From JBNRMW01 sp050309795 (GTDB lineage: Bacteria > Bacillota_I > Bacilli_A > Erysipelotrichales > Erysipelotrichaceae), in contig JBNRMW010000036.1 in assembly GCA_050309795.1 (NCBI GenBank), positions 1 to 64,000 of the forward strand: DNA of 64,000 nucleotides, in the 5' to 3' direction. Numbering within the stretch: position 1 is the first letter of the stretch; the number at the start of each line of letters is the position of its first letter. The position numbers and the translations under genes were made by a program. The notes under the pieces were generated by a model that worked only from the letters and a program-made list of their open reading frames with translations, did not search any database and was not told where the DNA came from. This document shows positions 35,170 through 43,278 of the stretch, in pieces.

Positions 35170-36482
35170 AATTCTGCTCCTTTTAATATTTCAACCAATT
35201 CATCAATTTCAGCCTTGGTGTTCATTTCTGTGGCACACCAAAGACTGGTGTTGGCATTAAGTGGATACCCTGCCAGTATGCCGTGTTGATCTAAGACTTG
35301 TTCAATCAGTTTTGGATGACAATCAGTTTTAACAACAAATTCATTAAAGAATTCGCCTAAAACCGGTTCAAAACCTTTGATGGTTGATAATTGACGATGT
35401 AAATAATGAGCCAAATCTGCACTTGCTTGAGCAACCTGACGTAAACCACTAGCACCGACTGTTGAACAATAAATAGCTACTCGTGTTGCCATTAAGGATT
35501 GGTTCGAGCAAATGGATGAAATGGCTTTTTCTCGACGAATATGTTGTTCACGAGCTTGTAAGGTTAAAACAAACGAGCGTCGACCTTCACTATCCGGTGC
35601 CATCCCAACAATTCGGCCCGGTAAGAGACGCATCATTTTTTTAGTCGTTGCCATAAAGCCGATATATGGGCCACCAAAACCTAGTGGCAATCCCAAAGGT
35701 TGAGCCTCGCCCACCGCAATATCTGCTCCAAGTTCCCGAGCACTTGGTAACAAGGCTGCAGCAATGGGATAAACACCGACAATGAGTTTTGCTGAAACGG
35801 CTTGAACACTTTCAGCAATTCCAGTGAAATCTTCCAGATAACCGTAATAATTAATCTGTGGCATATAAACACAAGCCACTTCACTAGTAAGAAGTTGTTT
35901 TAGATGATTGAGATCTGTTTTAAAATCGACGACATCAATCAGGACGACTTCATAACCAATCGATTGCCCGTATTGTTTAATGACTTCTATAACATTGGGG
36001 TCGCTTGCTGCCGAAACCAAAACCTTTTCTTTACGGCGAGCCATTGACATGAGAACTGCTTCTCCAGCAGCCGTGGCGCCATCATAAACCGAGGCATTAG
36101 AAACTTCTAGTCCAGTCAATTCACAAATCGCCGTTTGGTACTCAAAAATAGTTTGTAAGGTTCCTTGAGAAATCTCCGGTTGATACGGTGTATAGGCGGT
36201 CACAAATTCTGATTTTGACGCCAAATGGTTGACGACCGATGGAATAAAGTGACGATACGCACCAGCCCCTCGATAAATGGTGTTATAAATTTTATTTTCA
36301 GCCGCGAGTGCTTTCATTTCGCGCAAGACTTCGAGCTCACTCTGGCCTGCCGGAATGTTTAAATCTGATGTTAATTTTAGTTCTTTAGGAATATCGACAA
36401 AGAGGTCCTCCATCGTGGAGACACCTATCTTATCAAGCATTTCTTTTTGAACGGACTTTGGATTAACTAAATAATTACCCAT
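35163..36482 (-). CDS. gcvPA: Glycine dehydrogenase (decarboxylating) subunit 1
   Basis: A 439-residue P-protein half. Typical stretches are GAGAYRHFIPSVV, YTPYQPEISQGTLQ, DGATAAGEA, GEAQPLGLPLGFGGPYIG, and RREKAISSICSNQSL. It forms the heterodimeric or heterotetrameric P-protein with GcvPB. It lies 1 bp after gcvH, so the genes are co-transcribed and probably co-translated. Confidence 0.95.
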   Translation of the reverse strand: MGNYLVNPKSVQKEMLDKIGVSTMEDLFVDIPKELKLTSDLNIPAGQSELEVLREMKALAAENKIYNTIYRGAGAYRHFIPSVVNHLASKSEFVTAYTPYQPEISQGTLQTIFEYQTAICELTGLEVSNASVYDGATAAGEAVLMSMARRKEKVLVSAASDPNVIEVIKQYGQSIGYEVVLIDVVDFKTDLNHLKQLLTSEVACVYMPQINYYGYLEDFTGIAESVQAVSAKLIVGVYPIAAALLPSARELGADIAVGEAQPLGLPLGFGGPYIGFMATTKKMMRLLPGRIVGMAPDSEGRRSFVLTLQAREQHIRREKAISSICSNQSLMATRVAIYCSTVGASGLRQVAQASADLAHYLHRQLSTIKGFEPVLGEFFNEFVVKTDCHPKLIEQVLDQHGILAGYPLNANTSLWCATEMNTKAEIDELVEILKGAELC

Positions 36483-36483
36483 G

Positions 36484-36846
36484 TTATTCCTTTACAAATT
36501 CCAAATAATCCTCTAGAGAGAGTAGTTCCGGAGCGAGCTCGACATTCCCAGCTTTAATAAGCCAAGTATTTTCCGGATCTTGATTGACGAGTTCTGGAGC
36601 ATCTAATAAATCTTCGTTGATTTCTAAGACGACCCCATTAACAGGTGATTCAATATCAGAGACGGCTTTAACCGATTCGACATCCCCAAAGCTTTCTTGA
36701 GCGTTTAGTTCATCGTCCACTTCCGGTAAGTTTATAAAAACAATGTCCCCTAATTCGTCACTTGCGAATTTTGAAAGACCGATGAGGGCGGTATTATCTT
36801 CAAGGACTTCCACCCATTCGTGTGTTTTTGCGTAAAGTTTTGCCAT
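36484..36846 (-). CDS. gcvH: Glycine cleavage system H protein
   Basis: A 120-residue lipoyl carrier with KTHEWVE at the start and the lipoylated lysine in ESVKAVSDI (K60). It shuttles the aminomethyl group between P-, T- and L-proteins. An AGGAGG ribosome-binding site lies before the ATG. A lipoate ligase is not in the window. Confidence 0.95.
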   Translation of the reverse strand: MAKLYAKTHEWVEVLEDNTALIGLSKFASDELGDIVFINLPEVDDELNAQESFGDVESVKAVSDIESPVNGVVLEINEDLLDAPELVNQDPENTWLIKAGNVELAPELLSLEDYLEFVKE

Positions 36847-36858
36847 TTATATTTCCTC

Positions 36859-37926
36859 CTATCGTTTATAAAATGGTAATTTAATTATTTCTGCTTTTAG
36901 TTTTCGGCCACGTACATTAACTATAACTTGTTGGCCTATGGTTTGATATTTATTATCTACTAACGCCATCGCCCCCGCATACCCCACATATGGTAAGGGG
37001 GAACCCGAGGTTACAACTCCTATTTTTTGATCATCTACAAAGATTTCTGCGCCTTCTCGAGCAATACCTCGGTCGATGAGTTTAAGTCCAATTCGCGTTG
37101 TTTTAATCTCTTTTTCTGCTAGTGCTTTTTTGCCGATGAAATTTTCTTTTTGCATTTTTACAAAGAAGCCTAAATCGGTTTCAAAGGGATTGATGGATTC
37201 ACTCATTTCATGACCATAGAGCGGCATACCGGCTTCTAAACGTAAAGTGTCACGAGAGCCAAGACCCGCAGGGGTAACTAGTCCGGTCGCCATGATGAGC
37301 TCCCATATTTTTGGCGTATCGTTGACGTTACAGTAAATCTCAAAGCCCTCTTCTCCTGTGTATCCAGTCCTAGAAATGAGCACGCGCATATCTTCAAATG
37401 GAACATTCTTTTTAAAAGAATAGTATTTTGCTGGTAGGTCTTCCTTTCTGACAAATTGTTCGATAACTTCTACCGATTTGGGTCCTTGTAGCGCTAATAG
37501 TCCCGTTTGTTCGGAACGATCTTCGACCTTGATGGTGTCCGGGGCTTGTTGTAAAATCCAGGCTAAATCTTTTTCATGATTCCCTGCATTACAAACCAGC
37601 ATGACCCCGTCTTGGTCGAAATAGACTAATAAGTCATCAATGATGTTTCCCGCATCGTTGAGCATCAAGGTGTATTTTATTTGGCCTGGCTTCATGTTGG
37701 AAAAATCGTTACTTAAGAGGTGGTTGATAAATTCGATAAATCCATCCCCAGAGATATGAATTTCGGCCATATGGGAAACGTCAAAAAGCCCCGCTTCGGT
37801 GCGGACTTTATTATGTTCACCAATAATTCCGAGTTCATAATGTACGGGGAGTAAGTATCCACCAAATTCAACCATCTTTCCTTTTAAGGCGACATGCGTA
37901 TCATAAAGCACGGTTGTTTTACTCAT
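36859..37926 (-). CDS. gcvT: Aminomethyltransferase (T-protein)
   Basis: A 355-residue T-protein that transfers the methylene unit from GcvH to tetrahydrofolate, releasing ammonia. Characteristic segments are GLFDVSHMAEIHISG, RTGYTGEEGFEI, RLEAGMPLYGHEMSE and a C-terminal IGVVTSGSPLPYVG. First gene of gcvT-gcvH-gcvPA-gcvPB-lpd, with AGGAGG at good distance. The roughly 90-nt leader has no glycine-riboswitch signature that I can see. Confidence 0.94.
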   Translation of the reverse strand: MSKTTVLYDTHVALKGKMVEFGGYLLPVHYELGIIGEHNKVRTEAGLFDVSHMAEIHISGDGFIEFINHLLSNDFSNMKPGQIKYTLMLNDAGNIIDDLLVYFDQDGVMLVCNAGNHEKDLAWILQQAPDTIKVEDRSEQTGLLALQGPKSVEVIEQFVRKEDLPAKYYSFKKNVPFEDMRVLISRTGYTGEEGFEIYCNVNDTPKIWELIMATGLVTPAGLGSRDTLRLEAGMPLYGHEMSESINPFETDLGFFVKMQKENFIGKKALAEKEIKTTRIGLKLIDRGIAREGAEIFVDDQKIGVVTSGSPLPYVGYAGAMALVDNKYQTIGQQVIVNVRGRKLKAEIIKLPFYKR

Positions 37927-38025
37927 TATTTTCCTCCTATAGTTGATTATATTTAGTATAACGTAGTTTGGTTTGTTTTTCTATTTATCTGGGAGAAATC
38001 ATCAATGATTATTTTCCTTGATTAA

Positions 38026-38053
38026 TTGAATTGTCAACTCATTTTGGTATGAT
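38026..38053. promoter_or_regulatory. Compact divergent promoters, gcv operon and 241-aa gene
   Basis: On the minus strand TTGACA (38033-38038) is followed after 17-18 nt by AATAAT toward gcvT. On the plus strand TTGAAT (38026-38031) and an extended TGGTATGAT (box 38048-38053), spacer 16, point to the 241-residue gene. The two -35 elements nearly touch, so one bound factor could control both. Confidence 0.55.
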
Positions 38054-38073
38054 AGTGGTAGGAGAACATAGAT

Positions 38074-38799
38074 ATGAACCAATTTAATGATTTAACCGAA
38101 AACTCCCTACAATCCGACCCTCGTTTAAAAGATTTACAACTGTATCACCTCATCCCCCAAGGGTATGAGCAAATCCATCAAAAAGGGCTAGAACTGGTCA
38201 CCGATAATGTTAGTGATTTTGTTCAATTTTGTAAGCAACATCAAATTAACAACGCGTATTATTATTTCGAACCCTATGAAGAGGAAGATTACTATGTTTA
38301 TCCTTGGGAGTTTGAACAAAGTTTTAGCGAAGAAATTTTAGATTTAATTGAAGAAGAGCTTGAACAGCACAACAACTTTTTGGATGAAGTGGACTTTTCG
38401 CGCAATCGTTTTGGATACTTATATACCTTTGTTCAAGGTCAAATGATCTATATGGTACTAGAAGATGATTGGTTTGAAAAAAATAATATTTACCCTTCCT
38501 ATATTACGGTCCATGAATTAGTCATGAACCGCTTGGATGAAGTAAGCGAAGTCATCGAAAATCGCGAAGAGGTTTTAATGGAAGCACTTGATAAACTCCA
38601 TGAAGATCTTATAAACCATCCCCTCTTTAGATATCAAACCTCAAAGAAGAAGCGCTATGACTTTTTCTTAGAATACTTAGAAAACGAAGCCGATGATGTT
38701 TTAGATTCCGTCTTTTTTGATTTAGAGGGCGAACCCCTTCAAGGAGAAATTCGAGATTTTATCGAGCATGTGTGGCGCGATAAGAAAATGACGCAATAA
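38074..38799 (+). CDS. Acidic protein of unknown function
   Basis: A 241-residue soluble, strongly acidic protein with many aromatic residues (INNAYYYFEPYEEEDYYVYP near 58-77) and a helical, Glu-rich C-terminal half. No membrane helix, signal or known catalytic motif. GGAGAA precedes the ATG. It is transcribed divergently from the gcv operon. I do not recognise the family. Confidence 0.7.
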   Translation: MNQFNDLTENSLQSDPRLKDLQLYHLIPQGYEQIHQKGLELVTDNVSDFVQFCKQHQINNAYYYFEPYEEEDYYVYPWEFEQSFSEEILDLIEEELEQHNNFLDEVDFSRNRFGYLYTFVQGQMIYMVLEDDWFEKNNIYPSYITVHELVMNRLDEVSEVIENREEVLMEALDKLHEDLINHPLFRYQTSKKKRYDFFLEYLENEADDVLDSVFFDLEGEPLQGEIRDFIEHVWRDKKMTQ

Positions 38800-38824
38800 A
38801 CCGTTCATATTGCTGAAATTTTGG

Positions 38825-38855
38825 TTGACAAAAGGCTTATCGATTGTGTTATAAT
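38825..38855 (+). promoter_or_regulatory. tRNA-Leu promoter
   Basis: TTGACA (38825-38830) and extended TGTTATAAT (box 38850-38855). The 19-nt spacer is long, compensated by the TG extension. Confidence 0.55.
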
Positions 38856-38871
38856 CAATAAGCAACGAAAT

Positions 38872-38956
38872 GCGGGTGTGGCGAAATTGGCAGACGCACT
38901 AGACTTAGGATCTAGCGGGGTGACCCATGGGGGTTCGAGTCCCTTCACCCGCACCA
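38872..38956 (+). tRNA. tRNA-Leu (anticodon TAG)
   Basis: Acceptor GCGGGTG pairs with CACCCGC, then A and an encoded CCA. The D-arm GGCGAAATTGGCAGACGC, anticodon arm CTAGACTTAGGATCTAG with TAG, a long variable arm as in leucine tRNA, and T-arm GGGTTCGAGTCCC are complete. It reads CUA and probably other CUN codons. Confidence 0.96.
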
Positions 38957-38977
38957 TAGTTACTATTCAGTGGAGAT

Positions 38978-38997
38978 TTTGGTACAATCGTACCAAA
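38978..38997. repeat. Perfect inverted repeat after tRNA-Leu
   Basis: TTTGGTAC-AATC-GTACCAAA, 8-bp arms with a 4-nt loop, 22 nt after the tRNA. There is no T-run, so it is not a simple terminator; possibly a processing hairpin or a protein site. Confidence 0.5.
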
Positions 38998-39011
38998 GTC
39001 GTACCCATTAA

Positions 39012-39553
39012 TCACAGATTCACTCTAAAAGTGAGTCTTTTTAATATAAATATGCCATGGAAAAAAGATTTAATATTATCTTCAACAAAATGACTCAATT
39101 TTTCATGAATAACTTGTTCGCCTTCCTCTAGGGTGAAAGCATCCATCGTCGTAATTAAAGCTCAAATGCCACCATATTAGCCGTTTTTATATTTCCCAAA
39201 TCGGAAGCCAGTTGATTAAAATCCAATTGAATGACCCTATTGGTCTTCGTTGAAACTTGCATTTTATTATTACAAATGATAATGCCCTGAGGACTCATTT
39301 GTTGTTCAAACTTATCCAAAGCAGGTTGACTCAGAGCTAATAAATGAGTAATTCCTTGACTAATAATCGGCGATTGTTGATGTTCACTGACAATCACATG
39401 ACAGTTGGCGGTCCCACCACGCATCTCTGGACCATAAGAGGGCATCCAGCTCACCAGCAAATCTTTCTTCATTCCCATCATCGCCACCATTTGACCAATG
39501 GTTAAAACGCCCTGACCACCAAAGCCAGCACAAACTAGTTTAATTGTTTCCAT
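39012..39553 (-). pseudogene. 2-oxoacid:ferredoxin oxidoreductase gamma subunit, frameshifted
   Basis: The first 132 codons (39553 to 39155) are a normal gamma subunit: CAGFGGQGVLTIGQMVA, SYGPEMRGGTANCHVIVSE, and LSQPALDKF. At about 39163 the frame breaks after NMVAF. Restoring one base (GGA for GA) would give FGALITTMDAFTLEEGEQVI and a family-like tail DNIKSF, with a stop at 39012. So either a genuine one-base deletion or a sequencing error in a GG run. The last 13 or so codons run through the tRNA terminator. If real, the oxidoreductase lacks an intact gamma subunit. Confidence 0.8.
39017..39042 (+). terminator. Terminator after tRNA-Leu
   Basis: GATTCACT-CTAAA-AGTGAGTC stem (one G-T pair) followed by five T. 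It overlaps the extreme 3' end of the frameshifted gamma-subunit gene on the other strand. Confidence 0.7.
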
Positions 39554-40277
39554 GTTTACGCTCCTTATAAACGCCTAGTGGAAAAATCGGAACCATCTTC
39601 TCTTTAATATGAACCAATGCCACTTCTGGAGACATCTTCCATCCGATATTACAGGAAGACAAGACTTCAACCAAACTAAAACCTTCGTGGTTAATTTGGG
39701 CTTCATAAGCATTCTTAATCGCTTGCTTAGTTTGACGAATACTGCGAACATCCGCGCCCATCACTCGTTCAATATAGGCGACGTGATCAATGGTTGCTAA
39801 AAGTTCACTAATTTTAAGAGGGTTGCTTTCTTTACCGAAAGGCGATGTGGTTGTCACTTGATCATGCCATGAGGTTGGAGCCATTTGCCCGCCCGTCATA
39901 CCATAAATAGCATTATTAATGAAAATCACCGTAATATTTTCATTACGATTAGCCGCATGAACAATCTCTGCTAAACCAATAGATGCTAAATCCCCGTCCC
40001 CTTGATAAGTAAAAACAATTTTATCAAGATTAATACGTTTGACTCCTGTTGCCACCGCGGGTGCTCGGCCGTGAGCTGCTTGAAGTGCGTCACAATTAAA
40101 ATATTCATAACTAAACACCGAACAACCAACCGAAGCAATCGCAATACTTTTTTCTAAAATTTCGAGTTCCTCAAGCACTTCCGCTACTAAGCGATGAGTA
40201 ATACCATGAGTACAACCTGGACAATACGAGAAGTGTTCATTTATTAAATCCGTTGTTTTCTTAAATATAGTAGTCAT
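39540..40277 (-). CDS. 2-oxoacid:ferredoxin oxidoreductase beta subunit (TPP-binding)
   Basis: A 245-residue TPP subunit: YCPGCTHG (C19, C22) and SVGC (C53) as cluster ligands, HGRAPAVATG, the TPP-magnesium motif GDGDLASIGL...NN, and YGMTGGQMAPTS. With the alpha, gamma and ferredoxin subunits it decarboxylates a 2-oxoacid oxidatively to acyl-CoA and reduces ferredoxin. It resembles the VOR/KOR group; the adjacent leucine dehydrogenase remnant favours branched-chain oxoacids. Overlaps the gamma gene by 14 bp. Confidence 0.88.
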   Translation of the reverse strand: MTTIFKKTTDLINEHFSYCPGCTHGITHRLVAEVLEELEILEKSIAIASVGCSVFSYEYFNCDALQAAHGRAPAVATGVKRINLDKIVFTYQGDGDLASIGLAEIVHAANRNENITVIFINNAIYGMTGGQMAPTSWHDQVTTTSPFGKESNPLKISELLATIDHVAYIERVMGADVRSIRQTKQAIKNAYEAQINHEGFSLVEVLSSCNIGWKMSPEVALVHIKEKMVPIFPLGVYKERKHGNN

Positions 40278-41340
40278 GTTCGGCCTCCGTTGCTAGAGCC
40301 ATCATGGCTTCAACTAATTCTTCGGGTGTAAATAAATTTCCGCCAGCCCGACCATAAAATCCAACCTTGGTTCGATGGTTAAACAAGCCATTAATGTCTT
40401 GAACCAGTTGACCCATCGAAAGTTCAGCCACTAAAACCGAATCTAGGGTTTGTGTTGCTTCAAGAATTTCTTTATATGGAAAAGGCCACAAGGTTTTCAG
40501 TCGAATGAGTCCAACTTTTTTGCCCATTTGATTCAATTGGTCAATCGCTGCAATCGCAATCCGACTTGACGTTCCATAAGCAATAAATGCCTGTGTTGCC
40601 CCCTGCATATGGTAGAGTTCGATCTCGGTGATTTCGTCACTTATTTTTTGATATTTTTTCATTAAGTGTTGATTATGGGCTTCTAAATCATCCGGATTCA
40701 TATGTAACGAGTTAATGACGTTGCGTTGATTTCGGTGTTGATGATTTCCATTCGCTGCCCACGTTTCATTTTCTAATCGTTCAACTGGTTCTTGATTGAT
40801 TTCCACTGGTTCCATCATTTGCCCAATGACACCATCGGCTAAGACCATGACAGGATTACGGTATTTTTGAGCTAAAACAAAACTTTCGCGGACCATATCA
40901 CTCGCTTCTTGAACCGAATTTGGAGCGAGAACAATGATCCGATAATGCCCGTTACCGCCACCTTTAACCGATTGATGATAATCGGCTTGACCCGGCTGTA
41001 TTCCACCTAGACCAGGACCCCCACGACTAACCGAAACAAGGACACAAGGCAATTCTGCAGCCGCGAAATAAGAAATTCCTTCTTGCTTTAAGGCAATCCC
41101 CACCGATGACGACGAGGTCATGACTAAGCCACCACTACCTGCTCCACCATAAACCATATTAATGGCCGCAACTTCGCTTTCTGCTTGAACAAAGACCCGT
41201 TGGTTGGCTGGCATCTGCTTGGACATGGTTTCGATTAACTCATTTTGTGGTGTTATGGGATAACCAAAGAAGCCGTCACAGCCTGCCGCAACTGCTGCTA
41301 AGGCCATGGCTTCATTTCCTTTCATTAATACTTTAGCCAT
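40261..41340 (-). CDS. 2-oxoacid:ferredoxin oxidoreductase alpha subunit
   Basis: A 359-residue alpha subunit from the ATG at 41340 (MAKVLMKGNEA), which overlaps the ferredoxin-gene stop by one base (TAATG); a longer frame from 41409 only rereads that gene. Characteristic stretches are GYPITPQNELIE, QAESEVAAINMVYGGA, MTSSSSVGIALKQEGISY, and SRGGPGLGG. The C-terminal half carries the domain that contacts CoA in relatives (IRLKTLWPFP). Confidence 0.9.
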   Translation of the reverse strand: MAKVLMKGNEAMALAAVAAGCDGFFGYPITPQNELIETMSKQMPANQRVFVQAESEVAAINMVYGGAGSGGLVMTSSSSVGIALKQEGISYFAAAELPCVLVSVSRGGPGLGGIQPGQADYHQSVKGGGNGHYRIIVLAPNSVQEASDMVRESFVLAQKYRNPVMVLADGVIGQMMEPVEINQEPVERLENETWAANGNHQHRNQRNVINSLHMNPDDLEAHNQHLMKKYQKISDEITEIELYHMQGATQAFIAYGTSSRIAIAAIDQLNQMGKKVGLIRLKTLWPFPYKEILEATQTLDSVLVAELSMGQLVQDINGLFNHRTKVGFYGRAGGNLFTPEELVEAMMALATEAEHDYYI

Positions 41341-41558
41341 TAGGACAACCTTTCCACCGTAAAGCAGACATCTGGGCAAATCGTGGCACAAAAGGCACAA
41401 CCAATGCATTTTTCTGGGGCATTTACACTTGCTGGGTGATATCCGCGTTGATTTGTTTTTGTCTCGTCAAGATATAAAATTTTCACTGGACAAACCGTCA
41501 CACAAAGATTACAACCTTTGCAGCGTTCTTGATCTATGGTCACTCTTCCTCTAGCCAT
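41340..41558 (-). CDS. 2[4Fe-4S] ferredoxin-type delta subunit
   Basis: A 72-residue ferredoxin with two complete cluster motifs: C13-x2-C16-x2-C19-x3-C23 and C51-x2-C54-x2-C57-x3-C61. It passes electrons from the TPP subunit to free ferredoxin. It lies between the leucine dehydrogenase remnant and the alpha gene, as in VOR/KOR operons. Confidence 0.9.
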   Translation of the reverse strand: MARGRVTIDQERCKGCNLCVTVCPVKILYLDETKTNQRGYHPASVNAPEKCIGCAFCATICPDVCFTVERLS

Positions 41559-41914
41559 TATTCTTGTCCATTCCCAACATAGATGCTGTTGATGTTTCTC
41601 ATCATATTAATCCGGCGTTCAGCCATCTCGTCTGCTACTAAGTAGGTTGGCTTATTTGTATCTTTAGAAATCCGAATAATTTCCCGTACCCGGTCAAGAA
41701 TAAGATCCACTTGACGAATCACATTTTCTTTCTTGTACCCTTGAATTTCATAATAAACATTAATTAATCCTCCAGCATTAATGACGTAATCCGGAGCATA
41801 ATAAAAGCCTCTTTCATGAACAAGTTGACCATCAATCTGGCTATCCTTTAAGACGTTATTAGCCGATCCAGCAATTATTTTACATTTCAACCGATTAAGC
41901 GTTTCCTCCTTGAA
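41558..41914 (-). pseudogene. Leucine dehydrogenase, C-terminal remnant
   Basis: The open stretch begins right after a TAG at 41915-41917 and reads FKEETLNRLKCKIIAGSANN and then FYYAPDYVINAGGLINVYYE, which is the C-terminal part of Leu/Phe/Val dehydrogenases (the NAD domain end and hinge helix). About 240 N-terminal residues, including the GGGKGG lysine region, are missing. The enzyme normally converts leucine, isoleucine and valine to 2-oxoacids, the substrate of the following oxidoreductase. A TTG at 41890 could start a short peptide, but it cannot be an active enzyme. Confidence 0.82.
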
Positions 41915-41927
41915 CTATGTTATTAAA

Positions 41928-41956
41928 AAGACCGTAAATACCCTTAAAACGGTCCT
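41928..41956 (-). terminator. Terminator upstream of the leucine dehydrogenase remnant
   Basis: On the minus strand AGGACCGT and ACGGTCTT (one G-T pair) form a stem around a 13-nt loop, followed by TTTTTA. It would stop transcripts before they enter the oxidoreductase operon. Just upstream a short frame (about 27 codons, MNYNILTPTF start near 41997) with GAGGAAG before its ATG runs through it. Confidence 0.6.
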
Positions 41957-42046
41957 TGCTTTATAATTAAATGTTGGTGTCAAGATGTTATAATTCATAG
42001 CTTCCTCACAAATCCTTCTCAAATTATGACAAAGAAACCTTAGCGA

Positions 42047-42060
42047 TTAAAGCGCTTACA
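42047..42060. promoter_or_regulatory. Possible cre (CcpA) site in a gene-poor stretch
   Basis: TTAAAGCGCTTACA differs from the catabolite-response consensus TGAAARCGYTTWCA at one position. It lies in the 376-bp stretch 41915-42290 that contains no gene besides the terminator described and the degV promoter (TATAAT at 42249-42254). The likely target is the branched-chain catabolic operon on the minus strand. Confidence 0.4.
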
Positions 42061-42290
42061 TGAATGTTTTTATTTTAAAATCTTATTTCATCGAATTTTG
42101 AGCACACAACCCTTGGATTCATGAACAAAGAGAAACCACCGTATGTTTTAAACTAAAAAAACTAACCTTAAATATGGATAAAACCCCCTTTACCGTCAAA
42201 ATCTTTGCTCAAAAAGGTGTAATTTACATTTAACAACACAGTGTATGATATAATAGCGCCGAAACAAATATATGTACGAAAGAGGATAGT

Positions 42291-43166
42291 ATGAGAACAT
42301 TTAAAATTGTTTTAGAACAAGCAGCAGATCTACCAATAGAACTCTATTCCAAGGATGATTTTGAAATTATACCCATGGGCTACCATCTCGATGATATAGC
42401 CTATCTTGAAGATGCTCAACACTCACAAATGAGCCTCACCGATTTTTATAAAGCTCAACGGGAAGGAAGTATCTCCAAAACAAGTCAGGTCACCCTTCCC
42501 CAGTTTCTAGAAACCTTTGATTCCCTAGCAAAAGCGGGGTATGATATCTTACACATAAGCCTAGCATCGACCTTATCTGGAACTTACAACAGTGCGGTGA
42601 TAGCTGGGCGTGAAGTCATGGCTATTTATCCAGAAGCAACCATTATTTCTATTGATTCCTATTCGGCTTCCATGGGCATCGGCATTTTAGCCCTTGAAGC
42701 TTTACGCCAACAACAAGCTGGGAAGACACTCAAAGAAGTAACAGATTGGCTTGAAAAACATAAAATGTATGCCATGGCCCTATTCACTGTTGATGATTTG
42801 AACCATCTAAAGCGTGGTGGCCGTATTTCAGCAACCAATGCAGCGATTGGTTCCCTATTATCGATTAAACCCCTCCTCACCGTCAGCCATGATGGAACCG
42901 TCATTCCAATTGGAAAAAGTCGGGGACGGAAAACCGCTCAGAAAAAACTAGTCCAAGAAGTTCTCGAAGACCCATACAAACCACAAGACTTTACTTGTTT
43001 TGTCGGTCACTGTGACAGCGTCGACGACGCCCGAGCCATTAAAGAAATGCTCGATGCCGAAAAAGTTTTTAAAGAAGTCCGGATCTTTGAGATTGGCTCC
43101 GTCATTGGCAGTCATGTCGGCCCGGGAACCGTTGGTGTGCTCTTCTTCGGTAAAAATCGACAATAA
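42291..43166 (+). CDS. DegV-family fatty-acid-binding protein
   Basis: A 291-residue DegV protein: early MGYHLDD, SKTSQVTLPQF with the conserved SQ, HISLASTLSGTYNSA, SIDSYSASMGIG, LNHLKRGGRISA, and IGSVIGSHVGPGTVGV at the end. FakB-type members present fatty acids to the kinase FakA; no fakA is in the window. AGAGGAT precedes the ATG and a terminator follows. Confidence 0.92.
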   Translation: MRTFKIVLEQAADLPIELYSKDDFEIIPMGYHLDDIAYLEDAQHSQMSLTDFYKAQREGSISKTSQVTLPQFLETFDSLAKAGYDILHISLASTLSGTYNSAVIAGREVMAIYPEATIISIDSYSASMGIGILALEALRQQQAGKTLKEVTDWLEKHKMYAMALFTVDDLNHLKRGGRISATNAAIGSLLSIKPLLTVSHDGTVIPIGKSRGRKTAQKKLVQEVLEDPYKPQDFTCFVGHCDSVDDARAIKEMLDAEKVFKEVRIFEIGSVIGSHVGPGTVGVLFFGKNRQ

Positions 43167-43178
43167 AAAGTTGTTACG

Positions 43179-43207
43179 AAGCGTTCTCAAAAGGAACGCT
43201 TTTAATT
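43179..43207 (+). terminator. Terminator after degV
   Basis: AAGCGTTC-TCAAAAG-GAACGCTT (43179-43201) followed by TTAATTT. An 8-bp perfect stem. Confidence 0.8.
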
Positions 43208-43217
43208 TGCACTTGAT

Positions 43218-43262
43218 TTGACAAGAACCCCTATTTACGTTAAAGTTGTTAGCGGCCTAACA
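43218..43262 (+). promoter_or_regulatory. marR-exporter promoter and operator
   Basis: TTGACA (43218-43223), 17-nt spacer, TAAAGT (43241-43246). Directly after the -10 is a palindrome TGTTAG-CGGC-CTAACA (43247-43262) whose symmetry continues imperfectly outward. It is placed where a MarR dimer would block transcription and autoregulate. Confidence 0.7.
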
Positions 43263-43278
43263 TTTTAAGGAGTTAGAG

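Noticed and set aside
37927..38032. Glycine riboswitch upstream of gcvT
   Set aside because: The leader is too short for a tandem aptamer and its conserved boxes are absent.
41340..41409. Longer start of the oxidoreductase alpha subunit
   Set aside because: The extension is the ferredoxin gene read in another frame; the TAATG overlap marks the real start.
41928..42040. T-box or attenuator leader for the branched-chain operon
   Set aside because: I see a terminator and a short open frame but no AGGGTGGNACCGCG element or run of branched-chain codons.
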